A stretch of 64,000 nucleotides of DNA from LMUY01 sp965276785 (GTDB taxonomy: Bacteria > Pseudomonadota > Alphaproteobacteria > Acetobacterales > Acetobacteraceae), in the NCBI GenBank assembly GCA_965276785.1, contig OZ255629.1, forward strand, positions 992,001 through 1,056,000. Reading direction: 5' to 3'. A program made the position numbers and the translations under genes. The first letter of the stretch is position 1; every line of letters begins with the position of its first letter. The notes under the pieces are model-generated. The model was not told where the DNA came from, made no database searches, and saw only the letters and a list, made by a program, of their open reading frames with translations. Positions 1 to 9,891 of the stretch are shown here, piece after piece.

Positions 1-1
1 C

Positions 2-1054
2 GCCGATGCCGACCGGCTCGCCGCGATCCACACCCTGGCGCAGCGGGGCGACATGGAGTCGCGCTCGCTGATGAGCACGGTGCCGAACCCCTCGCCGCCG
101 GTCGCCACCGCCGCCAACAAGGCGATCGCCGCGATCGACTGGCAGCAGCGACTGTGGGGCGTGGCGCAGAGCGTGTTTTATGGCGTCTCGTTGGGCTCCG
201 TGCTGCTGCTGGCCGCGTCGGGCCTGGCCATCACCTTCGGCGTGATGGGGGTGATCAACATGGCGCATGGCGAAATGGTGATGCTCGGCGCCTACACCAC
301 CTTCGTGGTGCAGCAGGCGATCCGCGCCGCGGCACCAGGCCTGTTCGGCGCTAGCCTGTTCATCGCCATCCCGCTGGCCTTCCTGGTCTCGGGAGCGGTC
401 GGGGTCGCCATCGAGCGGCTGCTGATCCGCTACCTGTATGGCCGCCCGCTGGAGACGCTGCTCGCGACCTGGGGCCTGTCGCTGGTGCTGCAGCAGGCGG
501 TGCGCTCGCTGTTCGGGGCGGACAACCGCAATGTCGGCACGCCGGATTGGATGAGCGGCTCGTATCATTGGGGCGGGCTGGAGATCACTGCCAACCGGCT
601 GACCATCATCGTGTTCGCCGTGCTGGTGCTGGCAGCCTTGATGGCGGCGCTGCGCTACACCTCGCTCGGCCTGCGCATGCGGGCGGTGACGCAGAACCGG
701 CGTATGGCCGCCGCCATGGGCATCCGCACCCCCTGGATCGACGCGATGACGTTCGGCTTGGGCTCGGGCATCGCCGGCATGGCGGGGGTTGCGCTGAGCC
801 AGATTGACAACGTCAGCCCCAATCTGGGCCAGGGCTACATTATCGACAGCTTCATGGTGGTGGTGTTCGGCGGCGTCGGCAATCTGTGGGGCACGGCGCT
901 GGCGGCGCTGCTGCTCGGCGTGGTGAACAAGTTCCTTGAGCCGGTTGCGGGCGCGGTGCTGGGCAAGATCGCGGTGCTGGTGCTCTTGATCGCGTTCATC
1001 CAGCGGCGTCCGCGCGGCATGTTCCCGCTCAGAGGCCGCGCGGTGGAGGCATGA
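2..1054 (+). CDS. urtB: Urea ABC transporter permease UrtB (5' truncated by window edge)
   Basis: Inner-membrane permease of the high-affinity urea importer UrtABCDE. The reading frame is open from base 2, and the first residues (ADADRLAAIHTLAQRGD) match the periplasmic N-terminal extension seen in long UrtB proteins, so the true start lies upstream and the Met at 53 is internal. The rest is a LivH-type permease with many hydrophobic helices and the signature ITFGVMGVINMAHGEMVMLG near residue 75. It overlaps urtC by ATGA, so the two are translationally coupled. UrtA, the binding protein, is probably just outside the window. The neighbouring urt and ure genes support urea rather than branched-chain amino acids as substrate. 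Confidence 0.93.
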   Translation, partial: ADADRLAAIHTLAQRGDMESRSLMSTVPNPSPPVATAANKAIAAIDWQQRLWGVAQSVFYGVSLGSVLLLAASGLAITFGVMGVINMAHGEMVMLGAYTTFVVQQAIRAAAPGLFGASLFIAIPLAFLVSGAVGVAIERLLIRYLYGRPLETLLATWGLSLVLQQAVRSLFGADNRNVGTPDWMSGSYHWGGLEITANRLTIIVFAVLVLAALMAALRYTSLGLRMRAVTQNRRMAAAMGIRTPWIDAMTFGLGSGIAGMAGVALSQIDNVSPNLGQGYIIDSFMVVVFGGVGNLWGTALAALLLGVVNKFLEPVAGAVLGKIAVLVLLIAFIQRRPRGMFPLRGRAVEA

Positions 1055-2181
1055 CCCGCAGCGCGCTCGCCACCGGGCTCACCGTGGGTGTCGTGCTCGG
1101 CGGCGCGGTGCTGCTGGCGGCGTTGAACCTCGCCACTCCCGCCGAATCAGGCCTGCATGTCTCCACTTATGCCGTGTCACTGGCCGGCAAATATTTGTGC
1201 TACGCCATCCTGGCTTTGGCGGTGGACCTGGTGTGGGGTTTCGTCGGCATCCTCACCCTCGGCCACGCGGCGTTTTTCGCGCTCGGCGGCTACGCCATGG
1301 GTATGTACCTGATGCGCCAGATCGGCACCCGCGGCGTCTATGCCAACCCGGTCTTGCCCGACTTCATGGTGTTCCTGAACTACCACGAACTGCCCTGGTT
1401 CTGGCACGGCTTCAACTGGTTCCCCTTCGCCATGCTGATGGCCGTGCTGGTGCCCGGCGGGCTGGCGGCCGCGTTCGGCTATCTTGCCTTTCGCAGCCGG
1501 GTCACCGGTGTCTACCTCTCCATCATCACCCAGGCGCTCACCTATGCGCTGCTGCTCGCTTTCTTTCGCAACGACATGGGGTTTGGCGGCAACAACGGCC
1601 TGACCGACTTCAAGGAGCTGCTCGGCTTCCCGCTCACCGCCGACACCACCCGGGTCGGCCTGCTGCTGACCACCGCCGTGGCGCTGTCCTTGCTCTACCT
1701 GCTGGCGCGCTGGCTGACCCGGTCCCGCTTCGGCAAGGTGCTGGTCGCGGTGCGGGATGCGGAGAGCCGGACGCGATTCCTCGGCTACCGGCCCGAACGT
1801 TACAAGCTTGTGGTGTGGGTGCTGTCGGCGGTGATGGCGGCGATCGGCGGCGCGCTCTACGTGCCGCAGGTCGGGATCATTAACCCGGGTGAGTTCGCCC
1901 CCGCCAACTCGATTGAGGCGGTGATCTGGGTGGCGGTCGGCGGCCGCGGCACGCTCGCGGGCGCAATTCTCGGGGCGGTGCTGGTGAACGCGGGCAAAAC
2001 CGTGCTGACCGGAGCGTTGCCCGAACTATGGCTGTTCGCGCTGGGAGCACTGTTCATCTTTGTGACCCTGTTCCTGCCGCATGGCCTGCTGGGCCTGATC
2101 CCGACCCGAGGACGCGGCGAACCGCCGCTGCCGGCCGCGCCGACGCCAGCCGAGTCGGCGGCCAAGGAAGCCGTCTCGTGA
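1051..2181 (+). CDS. urtC: Urea ABC transporter permease UrtC
   Basis: Second membrane subunit of the urea importer, 376 residues, LivM-like. It has an N-terminal hydrophobic segment, then the conserved DLVWGFVGILTLGHAAFFAL around residue 60, the RSRVTGVYLSIITQALTYAL helix, and the cytoplasmic EAA-like loop VLVAVRDAESRTRFLGY that contacts the ATPases. UrtC proteins carry the long insert with NPVLPDFMVFLNYHELPWFW, seen here near residue 105, which distinguishes them from LivM. The ATG overlaps the urtB stop, and the TGA overlaps the GTG start of urtD. Confidence 0.95.
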   Translation: MTRSALATGLTVGVVLGGAVLLAALNLATPAESGLHVSTYAVSLAGKYLCYAILALAVDLVWGFVGILTLGHAAFFALGGYAMGMYLMRQIGTRGVYANPVLPDFMVFLNYHELPWFWHGFNWFPFAMLMAVLVPGGLAAAFGYLAFRSRVTGVYLSIITQALTYALLLAFFRNDMGFGGNNGLTDFKELLGFPLTADTTRVGLLLTTAVALSLLYLLARWLTRSRFGKVLVAVRDAESRTRFLGYRPERYKLVVWVLSAVMAAIGGALYVPQVGIINPGEFAPANSIEAVIWVAVGGRGTLAGAILGAVLVNAGKTVLTGALPELWLFALGALFIFVTLFLPHGLLGLIPTRGRGEPPLPAAPTPAESAAKEAVS

Positions 2182-2924
2182 GCGCCCAGGACACGCTGCT
2201 CTACCTGGATGGCGTCTCGGTCTCGTTCGACGGCTTCAAGGCGCTCAACGCACTGTCCCTGGTGCTGGCGCCCGGGGAAATGCGCGCCGTGATCGGCCCC
2301 AACGGCGCCGGCAAGACCACCATGATGGACGTGATCACCGGCAAGACCCGGCCCAACACCGGGGACGTGCTGTTCGGCGGCGCCACCGACCTGACCACGC
2401 TCGACGAGCCCGCCATCGCCGAACTGGGCATCGGCCGCAAGTTCCAGAAGCCTACCGTGTTCGAGCCGCATACTGTGTGGGACAACTTGTTGCTGGCGCT
2501 GGCGGGAGACCGGCGGCCCCGCTTCACCCTGCGGGCGCGGGAGACGGCAGCGGAACGGCGGCGCATCGAGCAATTGCTGCAGACCATACGGCTGCAGGAG
2601 CAGCGCCATCGCCGCGCCGGGGACCTCAGCCATGGCCAAAAGCAATGGCTCGAAATCGGCATGCTGCTGGCGCAAGAGCCGCGACTGCTGCTGGTGGACG
2701 AGCCGGTGGCGGGGATGACCGACGCGGAAACCGAGCAAACCGCGACCTTGCTGAGTGAGATCAACCAGACGCGCAGCGTGGTGGTGGTGGAGCACGACAT
2801 GGCGTTCGTCCGCGCATTGGGCGTGAAGGTGACGGTGCTGCACGAGGGCAGCGTATTGAGCGAGGGCAGCATTGATCACGTCAGTGAGGACCCACGCGTG
2901 GTGGAGGTGTATCTTGGCCGCTGA
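2178..2924 (+). CDS. urtD: Urea ABC transporter ATP-binding protein UrtD
   Basis: LivG-type ATPase of the urea importer, 248 residues from the GTG at 2178. That start overlaps the urtC stop (GTGA) and gives the family-typical N-terminus VSAQDTLLYLDGVSVSFDGF; an in-frame extension upstream would lie inside urtC and is rejected. Walker A is GPNGAGKTTMMD, the signature region LSHGQKQWLEIGM and Walker B LLLVDEPVAGM, followed by the switch histidine in VVVEHDM. The signature has His in place of the second Ser/Gly, as is usual in UrtD. Confidence 0.94.
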   Translation: MSAQDTLLYLDGVSVSFDGFKALNALSLVLAPGEMRAVIGPNGAGKTTMMDVITGKTRPNTGDVLFGGATDLTTLDEPAIAELGIGRKFQKPTVFEPHTVWDNLLLALAGDRRPRFTLRARETAAERRRIEQLLQTIRLQEQRHRRAGDLSHGQKQWLEIGMLLAQEPRLLLVDEPVAGMTDAETEQTATLLSEINQTRSVVVVEHDMAFVRALGVKVTVLHEGSVLSEGSIDHVSEDPRVVEVYLGR

Positions 2925-2942
2925 GGCGCTGGGCGGTGCGCG

Positions 2943-3638
2943 ATGCTGAGCGTCGAGCACATCGACCTGCACTACGGCGCCGCCATCGCGTTGCGCCGGG
3001 TCTCGATCACGGCGCAGCCCGGTGCGGTCACCTGCGTGCTCGGGCGCAACGGGGTAGGCAAGACCAGCCTGCTGCGCGCCATCACGGGGGCGCACCCGGT
3101 GAGCGCCGGCCGCGTGATGTGGGACGGGCAGGACATCACCCGGCTGCCCACCTACGAGCGGGCTCGGCGCGGCATCGCCTGGGTGCCGCAGGGGCGCGAC
3201 GTCTTTCCGCTGCTCACCGTGCGGGAGAACCTCGAGACCGGCTTCGCCGTGCTGCCCCGCCGCGCCCGGCACGTGCCGGAGGAGATGTTCGAGCTGTTCC
3301 CCGTCCTGAAGACCATGCTGCGCCGCCGCGGCGGCGATCTTTCCGGCGGGCAACAGCAGCAGCTGGCGATCGCCCGCGCGCTGGTTACCAAGCCGCGCCT
3401 GTTGGTGCTGGACGAGCCCACCGAAGGCATCCAGCCCAGCATTATCAAAGACATCGGCCGCGTCATCGCGCTGCTGCGGCAACGGGGCGAAATGGCGATT
3501 GTGCTGGTGGAGCAGTATTACGAGTTCGCCCGCGACCTAGCGCAGAGCATCGCGGTGATGGACCGCGGCGACATCGTGCTCGCTGGGGCGGCCGGCACGC
3601 TGGACGAGGAGGAGGTGCGCCGTCGCCTTTCCGTCTAA
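2943..3638 (+). CDS. urtE: Urea ABC transporter ATP-binding protein UrtE
   Basis: LivF-type ATPase, 231 residues, partner of UrtD on the cytoplasmic face of the urea importer. Walker A GRNGVGKTSLLRAI, the LivF-like YERARRGIAWVPQGRDVFP segment, signature LSGGQQQQLAIARAL, Walker B LLVLDEPTEGIQPS and switch-region LVEQYYEFA are all present. It starts 18 bases after the urtD stop and closes the urt operon. The next gene has its own -10-like box. Confidence 0.94.
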   Translation: MLSVEHIDLHYGAAIALRRVSITAQPGAVTCVLGRNGVGKTSLLRAITGAHPVSAGRVMWDGQDITRLPTYERARRGIAWVPQGRDVFPLLTVRENLETGFAVLPRRARHVPEEMFELFPVLKTMLRRRGGDLSGGQQQQLAIARALVTKPRLLVLDEPTEGIQPSIIKDIGRVIALLRQRGEMAIVLVEQYYEFARDLAQSIAVMDRGDIVLAGAAGTLDEEEVRRRLSV

Positions 3639-3641
3639 CCA

Positions 3642-3670
3642 CCGCCCTGAAAACGCCGTGTTTGTATAAT
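3642..3670 (+). promoter_or_regulatory. Possible sigma70-type promoter before the Gln-rich gene
   Basis: A perfect TATAAT hexamer sits at 3665-3670, 28 bases upstream of the ATG at 3698, in otherwise very G+C-rich sequence. No convincing -35 box lies 16-18 bases upstream, so this is a -10-like element only. It could drive the Gln-rich gene and, by read-through, the urease genes. Confidence 0.35.
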
Positions 3671-3697
3671 ACATGTGCCGACCACAGGGAGGTCGCC

Positions 3698-4225
3698 ATG
3701 GTCATGCAACGTAGAATGGTTTGGACGGAAGCGGGCGCCGTGTTGGCGGTGTTCGGACTACTGAGCCAATCGGCCTGCGCACAATATGCGCCAGACTACC
3801 CGGGCTATGGCTATTCGCCGCCCGTGGTGGTGCAGCCCACGCCCTACGGTTATGGCTATGCCCCACCAGTGGAGGTGCAGTCGGTGCCCTACGGCGGCGG
3901 CTATGAGCCGCACGGCTATGAGGGCGACCATCGCCGCGAGTTCTACGAGGAGCACCGGCACGAAGGCGAAGAGCGGGAACGCGCGGAGCAGCAGCAGAGG
4001 CAGCAGTATCAAGCCGCGCGTAACGCGCAGACTTTGCAGCAACAGCAACAGTATAATCAGTCCGTGCTGTCTTTGCAGCAGCAGCATAATCAGCAACTGC
4101 TCTCCATGCAGCAGCAGGTCAATCATGGGCAGCTCAGCCGTGAGCAGTATAACGCGGGCACGCAGGCGCTGCAGCAGCAATACCAGGCTGGAGTGCAGCA
4201 GCAGCAACGCGCACTCGGCCGCTGA
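3698..4225 (+). CDS. Secreted Tyr/Gly/Pro- and Gln-rich protein of unknown function
   Basis: A 175-residue protein starting at ATG 3698, with a good AGGGAGG Shine-Dalgarno at 3686-3692. The N-terminus looks like a signal peptide (basic MVMQRRM, hydrophobic AVLAVFGLLSQSACA) with likely cleavage before QYAP. Residues 30-75 repeat PYGYGYAPPVEVQ-like units. The rest is charged and then strongly Gln-rich, with QQQQ runs and likely coiled coil, plus one NHGQLSREQYNAG motif. It is probably periplasmic or exported. It lies between urtE and ureD on the same strand, but I see nothing that ties it to urease. I do not recognise a named family. Confidence 0.75.
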   Translation: MVMQRRMVWTEAGAVLAVFGLLSQSACAQYAPDYPGYGYSPPVVVQPTPYGYGYAPPVEVQSVPYGGGYEPHGYEGDHRREFYEEHRHEGEERERAEQQQRQQYQAARNAQTLQQQQQYNQSVLSLQQQHNQQLLSMQQQVNHGQLSREQYNAGTQALQQQYQAGVQQQQRALGR

Positions 4226-4266
4226 CCTTCGGCCCGGCCGCCGGGGCGCAGCGGTCCCGTGGCCAG

Positions 4267-5046
4267 TTGGTGGTTTCGGTTAAGACACGGGATGGCGCCA
4301 CCGTGCTCGACCGGTTCCGCCAGGAGGGTTGCCTGAAAGCTCGACTGCCGCGAGTGGAGCCGCCGGGCTGGTGCACGCTGGTCACCATCAATAGCGCTGG
4401 CGGCGTGGCGCAAGGCGACTGGCTGCAGACCGACGTCGCCGCCGGGCGCGGCGCGCGGTTGGGCGTGGCCAGCCAGGCGGCCGAGCGTTATTACCGCTCC
4501 CCTGGGGGCAACCCGGCCATGGTGCGCACGGTGCTGACCGTGGCCGAGGGCGCCGCGCTGGAATGGCTGCCGCAGGAGACCATCCTGTTTAATGGCTGCG
4601 CGCTGGACCGTCGGCTGGAGGTGGCACTGGCGCCCGACGCCTGCTTTTTGGGCGTGGAGACGCTCGTGTTTGGCCGCACCGCGATGGGCGAGACGGTGCA
4701 GGCGGCGCAAATCCGCGACACCATCCGGATCCATCGCGCCGGGTCATTGCTGTGGCACGACGCTGTCCGGTTGAGTGGGCCGGTGCAGGCGGTGCTGGAT
4801 CGGCCGGCGGTGGCGCGCAGGGGCCGTGCCGTTGCCACGCTGATGCTGGCCAGCCCGGATGCGGCTGCGGCGCTGGGGTCGCTGCGCGAGGCGCTCGCAC
4901 CCTTCGAAGCCGGCGCTTCCGCTCTTGATGGCCTGCTGGTTGCCCGCGTCGTCGCGCCAGATGGGGCCTGTGCACGCGCGGCAATCGTGGCAGGATTGGC
5001 CGCAGTGCGGGGCGGCAGGCCGCTTCCGCGCGTGTGGAGCTGCTGA
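4267..5046 (+). CDS. ureD: Urease accessory protein UreD
   Basis: Scaffold of the UreDFG complex that delivers Ni2+ to apo-urease in the cytoplasm. Family landmarks are RFRQEGCLKARLPR, INSAGGVAQGD, ASQAAERYYRS, EWLPQETILFNGC and FGRTAMGETV. The start is uncertain: the annotated TTG at 4267 gives 259 residues, but the frame is open upstream to 4153 and codes for more family-like residues (AQRSRGQLVVSV). A non-standard start such as CTG at 4222, overlapping the previous gene, is therefore possible. The stop codon abuts the ureA ATG. Confidence 0.92.
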   Translation: MVVSVKTRDGATVLDRFRQEGCLKARLPRVEPPGWCTLVTINSAGGVAQGDWLQTDVAAGRGARLGVASQAAERYYRSPGGNPAMVRTVLTVAEGAALEWLPQETILFNGCALDRRLEVALAPDACFLGVETLVFGRTAMGETVQAAQIRDTIRIHRAGSLLWHDAVRLSGPVQAVLDRPAVARRGRAVATLMLASPDAAAALGSLREALAPFEAGASALDGLLVARVVAPDGACARAAIVAGLAAVRGGRPLPRVWSC

Positions 5047-5349
5047 ATGAACCTGACGCCGCGAGAGAAGGACAAGCTGCTGATCGCCATGGCCGCCGAG
5101 GTGGCGCGCAAGCGCCTGGCCCGCGGCGTGCTGCTGAACCACCCGGAGGCGGTGGCGCTGATCAGCGACTTCGTGGTGGAGGGCGCCCGCGACGGCCGCA
5201 CCGTCGCCGACCTGATGGAACACGGCGCTCATGTCCTGACCCGGTCTCAGGTGATGGAGGGCATCGCCGAGATGATCGCCGACGTGCAGGTGGAGGCGAC
5301 CTTTCCCGACGGCACCAAGCTGGTGACCGTGCACGAGCCGATCCGATGA
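5047..5349 (+). CDS. ureA: Urease gamma subunit UreA
   Basis: Smallest structural subunit of urease, exactly 100 residues as in the family. It starts MNLTPREKDKLLIAMAAEVA and contains RGVLLNHPEAVALI and the C-terminal FPDGTKLVTVHEPIR. The ATG directly follows the ureD stop, and the TGA overlaps the ureB ATG by four bases, so the structural genes are translationally coupled. With UreB and UreC it forms the (abc)3 hydrolase that converts urea to ammonia and carbamate. Confidence 0.97.
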   Translation: MNLTPREKDKLLIAMAAEVARKRLARGVLLNHPEAVALISDFVVEGARDGRTVADLMEHGAHVLTRSQVMEGIAEMIADVQVEATFPDGTKLVTVHEPIR

Positions 5350-5647
5350 TCCCCGGCGAAATCCTCCCCGCTCCTGGCGACATCACCCTCAACGACGGCG
5401 CTCCGGTCACCATGCTCACCGTCGCCAACACCGGCGACCGGCCGATCCAGGTGGGCAGCCACTATCACTTCGCCGAAACCAACCCGGCGCTGCAGTTCGA
5501 CCGCGCCGCAGCCCGCGGCCAGCGCCTGGCTATCCCTGCCGGCACCGCCGTCCGCTTCGAGCCGGGGCAGACCCGCGAGATCGCACTGATCCCGTTCCGC
5601 GGCGCGCGGGAGGTCTACGGCTTCCGTGGCGAAGTCATGGGCAAGCT

Positions 5648-5651
<4 letters not shown>
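5346..5651 (+). CDS. ureB: Urease beta subunit UreB
   Basis: A 101-residue beta subunit, MIPGEILPAPGDITLNDG, with the hallmark VGSHYHFAETNPAL and a C-terminal GFRGEVMGKL. The start at 5346 overlaps the ureA stop (ATGA), and the stop overlaps the ureC start in the same way. The frame is open further upstream through ureA, but the family start and the overlap fix the ATG. Gamma and beta are separate polypeptides, as in most bacteria and unlike Helicobacter. Confidence 0.97.
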
Positions 5652-7351
<1,700 letters not shown>

Positions 7352-7360
7352 GGTGCAGGC

Positions 7361-7660
7361 ATGGGTGTCGTGTTCGATAAGCTCGGGTTCATGCGCAAGC
7401 TGGAGGGCGGCGACTTCACACGCGCTCAAGCCGAGACGTTGACCGAGGCCTTTTACGACGCCGTCGTTGAGAGCGTCGCAACGAAACAGGACGTCGCCGA
7501 AGTCAGGGTTGACCTGAAACAAGACATTACTGAACCCAGGGCTGAGTTCAAACTAAATGTCGCCGAGCTCCGGGCCGAGCTCGCTCAGGTAAAGATCTGG
7601 GTGGCAGGAACGGCGGTCGTCGTCGTATCAGGGCTATCCGCACTTAAGTTCTTTCAGTGA
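7361..7660 (+). CDS. Small DUF1640-like coiled-coil membrane protein
   Basis: A 99-residue protein 9 bases after ureC. The N-terminal part (FDKLGFMRKLEGGDFTRAQA) and the following heptad-like VATKQDVAEVRVDLKQD and VAELRAELAQVK form a coiled coil. One C-terminal hydrophobic helix (VAGTAVVVVSGLSALKFF) would anchor it. This layout is that of DUF1640/CCDC90-type proteins. Its stop overlaps the ureE start (TGATG), so it is co-translated with urease genes. No role in urease maturation is established; the link is positional only. Confidence 0.8.
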   Translation: MGVVFDKLGFMRKLEGGDFTRAQAETLTEAFYDAVVESVATKQDVAEVRVDLKQDITEPRAEFKLNVAELRAELAQVKIWVAGTAVVVVSGLSALKFFQ

Positions 7661-8115
7661 TGATCCAAACGCAAGCCGTTGTCCCGGCCGGCGCCTGGTG
7701 TGGCGACTCCGCCGACACGGTCCTGCTTGACTTCGATCATAGGCATCGCCGCCGCCTGACGCTCGCCACCGAGTTGGGACAGACCGTCCTGCTCGACTTG
7801 CCTCAGGCCGTTCGCTTGAAAGACGGGGACGGGCTGCAGCTTCAGGATGGCCGCATCATCCGCGTGGTCGCCAAGCCGGAGCCATTGCTAGAGATCCACG
7901 CGAACAGCCCAGCGGACCTGATGCGCATCGCCTGGCACCTCGGCAACCGCCATCTCCCGACGCAGTTGCTTGGCGACCGCATCCGCATCCGGGCGGACCA
8001 TGTGATTGCGGAGATGGTGCTTGGCTTGAGCGGCCATGCCAAGATGGTCGAGGCGCCGTTCGACCCCGAAGGCGGCGCCTATGCGGGTGGGCATCATCAC
8101 CATAGCGATGAGTGA
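7660..8115 (+). CDS. ureE: Urease accessory protein UreE (nickel metallochaperone)
   Basis: Ni2+ metallochaperone, 151 residues from the ATG at 7660; a GTG immediately before it at 7657 is an equally possible start. The N-terminal domain has FDHRHRRRLTLATELGQ and DGLQLQDGRIIRV; the C-terminal metal-binding domain has AWHLGNRHLPTQLLGDRI and ends in GGHHHHSDE, a His-rich tail expected to bind additional Ni2+. The start overlaps the stop of the coiled-coil gene. Confidence 0.95.
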   Translation: MIQTQAVVPAGAWCGDSADTVLLDFDHRHRRRLTLATELGQTVLLDLPQAVRLKDGDGLQLQDGRIIRVVAKPEPLLEIHANSPADLMRIAWHLGNRHLPTQLLGDRIRIRADHVIAEMVLGLSGHAKMVEAPFDPEGGAYAGGHHHHSDE

Positions 8116-8124
8116 TAGACGGAC

Positions 8125-8628
8125 ATGTGGCACTTTCTGAGACCTTGGGCGGCCTGCCTGATTGTCGCGGTGTGTGCGGGGACCCTGACCGAGGACTACT
8201 TTTTCGGGGAGCTGATGCGAACTCACTTTGCAGGACAGGCTGATTGGCTTCGCTGGCTAATCTATTCTACAGGTCTGGTCGCCGCTCCACTTGTGACGCT
8301 GACCTGTGTTGGCCTCAGCCAGGTTCCGGCGTTGACGTCAACGGCAAGTCGCAGCCTGTTGTCAGGATTGCTTGTCGCGGTCGTCACCGTCGGCTTGTGG
8401 TGCGTCGTGTTTCCCCCTTCATCACACGGAATTCTGCTCATCACCGTCGACAGCGCCGCGCCTCCAGCCGAGATTGCAAACTCGGTTAAGACGTCGTTGT
8501 CGCAAATCTCGCGGCCGGTACGCTGGCCGCCTTTCGGGGCGGATTATGCCGGCTACCTGCAAGCGCTCGCGGCCATTTTCACAACCTTCATTGTTTTGGG
8601 CAGCCTGACTCGAAATAAGGCTTCATGA
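8125..8628 (+). CDS. Four-helix membrane protein of unknown function in the urease operon
   Basis: A 167-residue protein between ureE and ureF. Four hydrophobic segments are visible: about residues 7-24, 43-65, 78-97 and 144-163, with a larger non-hydrophobic loop (ITVDSAAPPAEIANSVKTSL) between the third and fourth. It starts 9 bases after ureE and its stop overlaps the ureF ATG, so it is part of the operon. I do not recognise the family: it lacks the HxxxxD-type motifs of NiCoT transporters and the HupE/UreJ signature. A role in nickel, urea or ammonia transport would be guesswork. Confidence 0.72.
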   Translation: MWHFLRPWAACLIVAVCAGTLTEDYFFGELMRTHFAGQADWLRWLIYSTGLVAAPLVTLTCVGLSQVPALTSTASRSLLSGLLVAVVTVGLWCVVFPPSSHGILLITVDSAAPPAEIANSVKTSLSQISRPVRWPPFGADYAGYLQALAAIFTTFIVLGSLTRNKAS

Positions 8629-9272
8629 AGCTGTCGCTTCTTCTCACCTGGCTCTCACCCGCCTTCCCCACTGGCGCATACGCCTACAGCCATGGCCTGG
8701 AATGGGCGGCGCAGAACGCCGACGTTGCTGACGAGGCTACGGCCTCATGCTGGCTTGCCGACCTTCTCACGCACGGAGCCGGGCGAAGCGATACGATCCT
8801 GCTGCGGCACGCCCATCGCGCCCGAACCTCGGCTGCGCTGGCTAAAGTGGTGGATCTTGCAGCAGCCAACCAACCGTCCGCCGAACGCCGAAGCGAAACC
8901 CTCGCTCAAGGCACCGCTTTCGCCCTCGCCGCCCAAGTCTGGGGCGCGCCGCTGCTCGCCGACGTGCCCGGCCAAGTGTCCTATCCGGTGGCGCTCGGCG
9001 CCCTCGCTGCCGCGCACCACGTCTCCGAAAACGACGCCGCGCTTGGCCTGCTTCACGCCTTCACCGCCAACCTGGTCTCCGCCGCCGTCCGCCTGGTGCC
9101 GCTCGGCCAGACCGCCGGGTTGCGTATCCAGGCCCAGCTCGCCCCCTTGCTCGCCACCATCGCGCAAGACACCGCCATCGCCACGCTGGACGACTTAGGT
9201 GGCGCCTGTTTCCGCTCCGACATCGCCTCCATGCGCCACGAAACCCAATATACAAGGCTGTTCCGCACATGA
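8625..9272 (+). CDS. ureF: Urease accessory protein UreF
   Basis: All-helical accessory protein, 215 residues, that bridges UreD and UreG and gates nickel transfer. It has the family N-terminus LLTWLSPAFPTGAYAYSHGL, then a WLADLLTHGAGRSD segment and a C-terminal ACFRSDIASMRHETQYTRLF. The start overlaps the upstream stop (ATGA) and the end overlaps ureG. Confidence 0.95.
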   Translation: MKLSLLLTWLSPAFPTGAYAYSHGLEWAAQNADVADEATASCWLADLLTHGAGRSDTILLRHAHRARTSAALAKVVDLAAANQPSAERRSETLAQGTAFALAAQVWGAPLLADVPGQVSYPVALGALAAAHHVSENDAALGLLHAFTANLVSAAVRLVPLGQTAGLRIQAQLAPLLATIAQDTAIATLDDLGGACFRSDIASMRHETQYTRLFRT

Positions 9273-9886
9273 GCTCCCCGCACGGCCCCCTGCGCGTCGG
9301 CATCGGCGGTCCGGTCGGCACCGGCAAGACCGCGCTGATGGACGCGCTCTGCCGCCAGTTCGCTCCGCGCTACGATGTCGCCGCCATCACCAACGACATC
9401 TACACCAAGGAGGACGCGCAATTCCTCACCCGCGCCGGGTCGTTGCCGGCGGAGCGCATTCTCGGCATCGAGACCGGCGGCTGCCCGCATACCGCCATCC
9501 GCGAAGATGCCAGCATCAACCTGGCCGGAGTCGCCGAAATGCGCCGCCGATTTCCGAAGCTCGACGTGATCCTGATCGAAAGCGGCGGCGACAATCTCGC
9601 TGCCACCTTCAGCCCCGAACTGGCCGACATCACCATCTATGTCATCGACGTATCAGCGGGCGACAAAATCCCGCGCAAGGGCGGCCCCGGCATCACCCGC
9701 AGCGACCTGCTGGTGATCAACAAGACTGATCTCGCGCCCCATGTCGGCGCCAGTCTTGCGGTGATGGACCGGGACAGCCGGGCCATGCGCGGTGAGCGGC
9801 CATTCGTGTTCACCAACATCCGTGCCGGCGAAGGCGTCTTGGCAGTGGCGGAGTTCGTTGAGCAAGCAGGGGGCCTTGCCGCTTAG
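9269..9886 (+). CDS. ureG: Urease accessory GTPase UreG
   Basis: SIMIBI-class GTPase that supplies energy for nickel insertion, 205 residues. P-loop GGPVGTGKTALMD is at residues 13-25, the switch element ITNDIYTKEDAQF follows, the Ni-binding Cys72-Pro-His74 lies in TGGCPHTAIRED, and there are ESGGDNL and the base-recognition NKTDLAP. Last gene of the urease cluster; it converges on the chemoreceptor gene, with only 5 bases between the two stop codons. Confidence 0.96.
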   Translation: MSSPHGPLRVGIGGPVGTGKTALMDALCRQFAPRYDVAAITNDIYTKEDAQFLTRAGSLPAERILGIETGGCPHTAIREDASINLAGVAEMRRRFPKLDVILIESGGDNLAATFSPELADITIYVIDVSAGDKIPRKGGPGITRSDLLVINKTDLAPHVGASLAVMDRDSRAMRGERPFVFTNIRAGEGVLAVAEFVEQAGGLAA

Positions 9887-9891
9887 AGGGG

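Noticed and set aside
1857..3482. 541-codon open frame on the minus strand opposite urtC-urtE
   Set aside because: It lies opposite well-supported genes with no family features; long antisense frames are expected in G+C-rich DNA.
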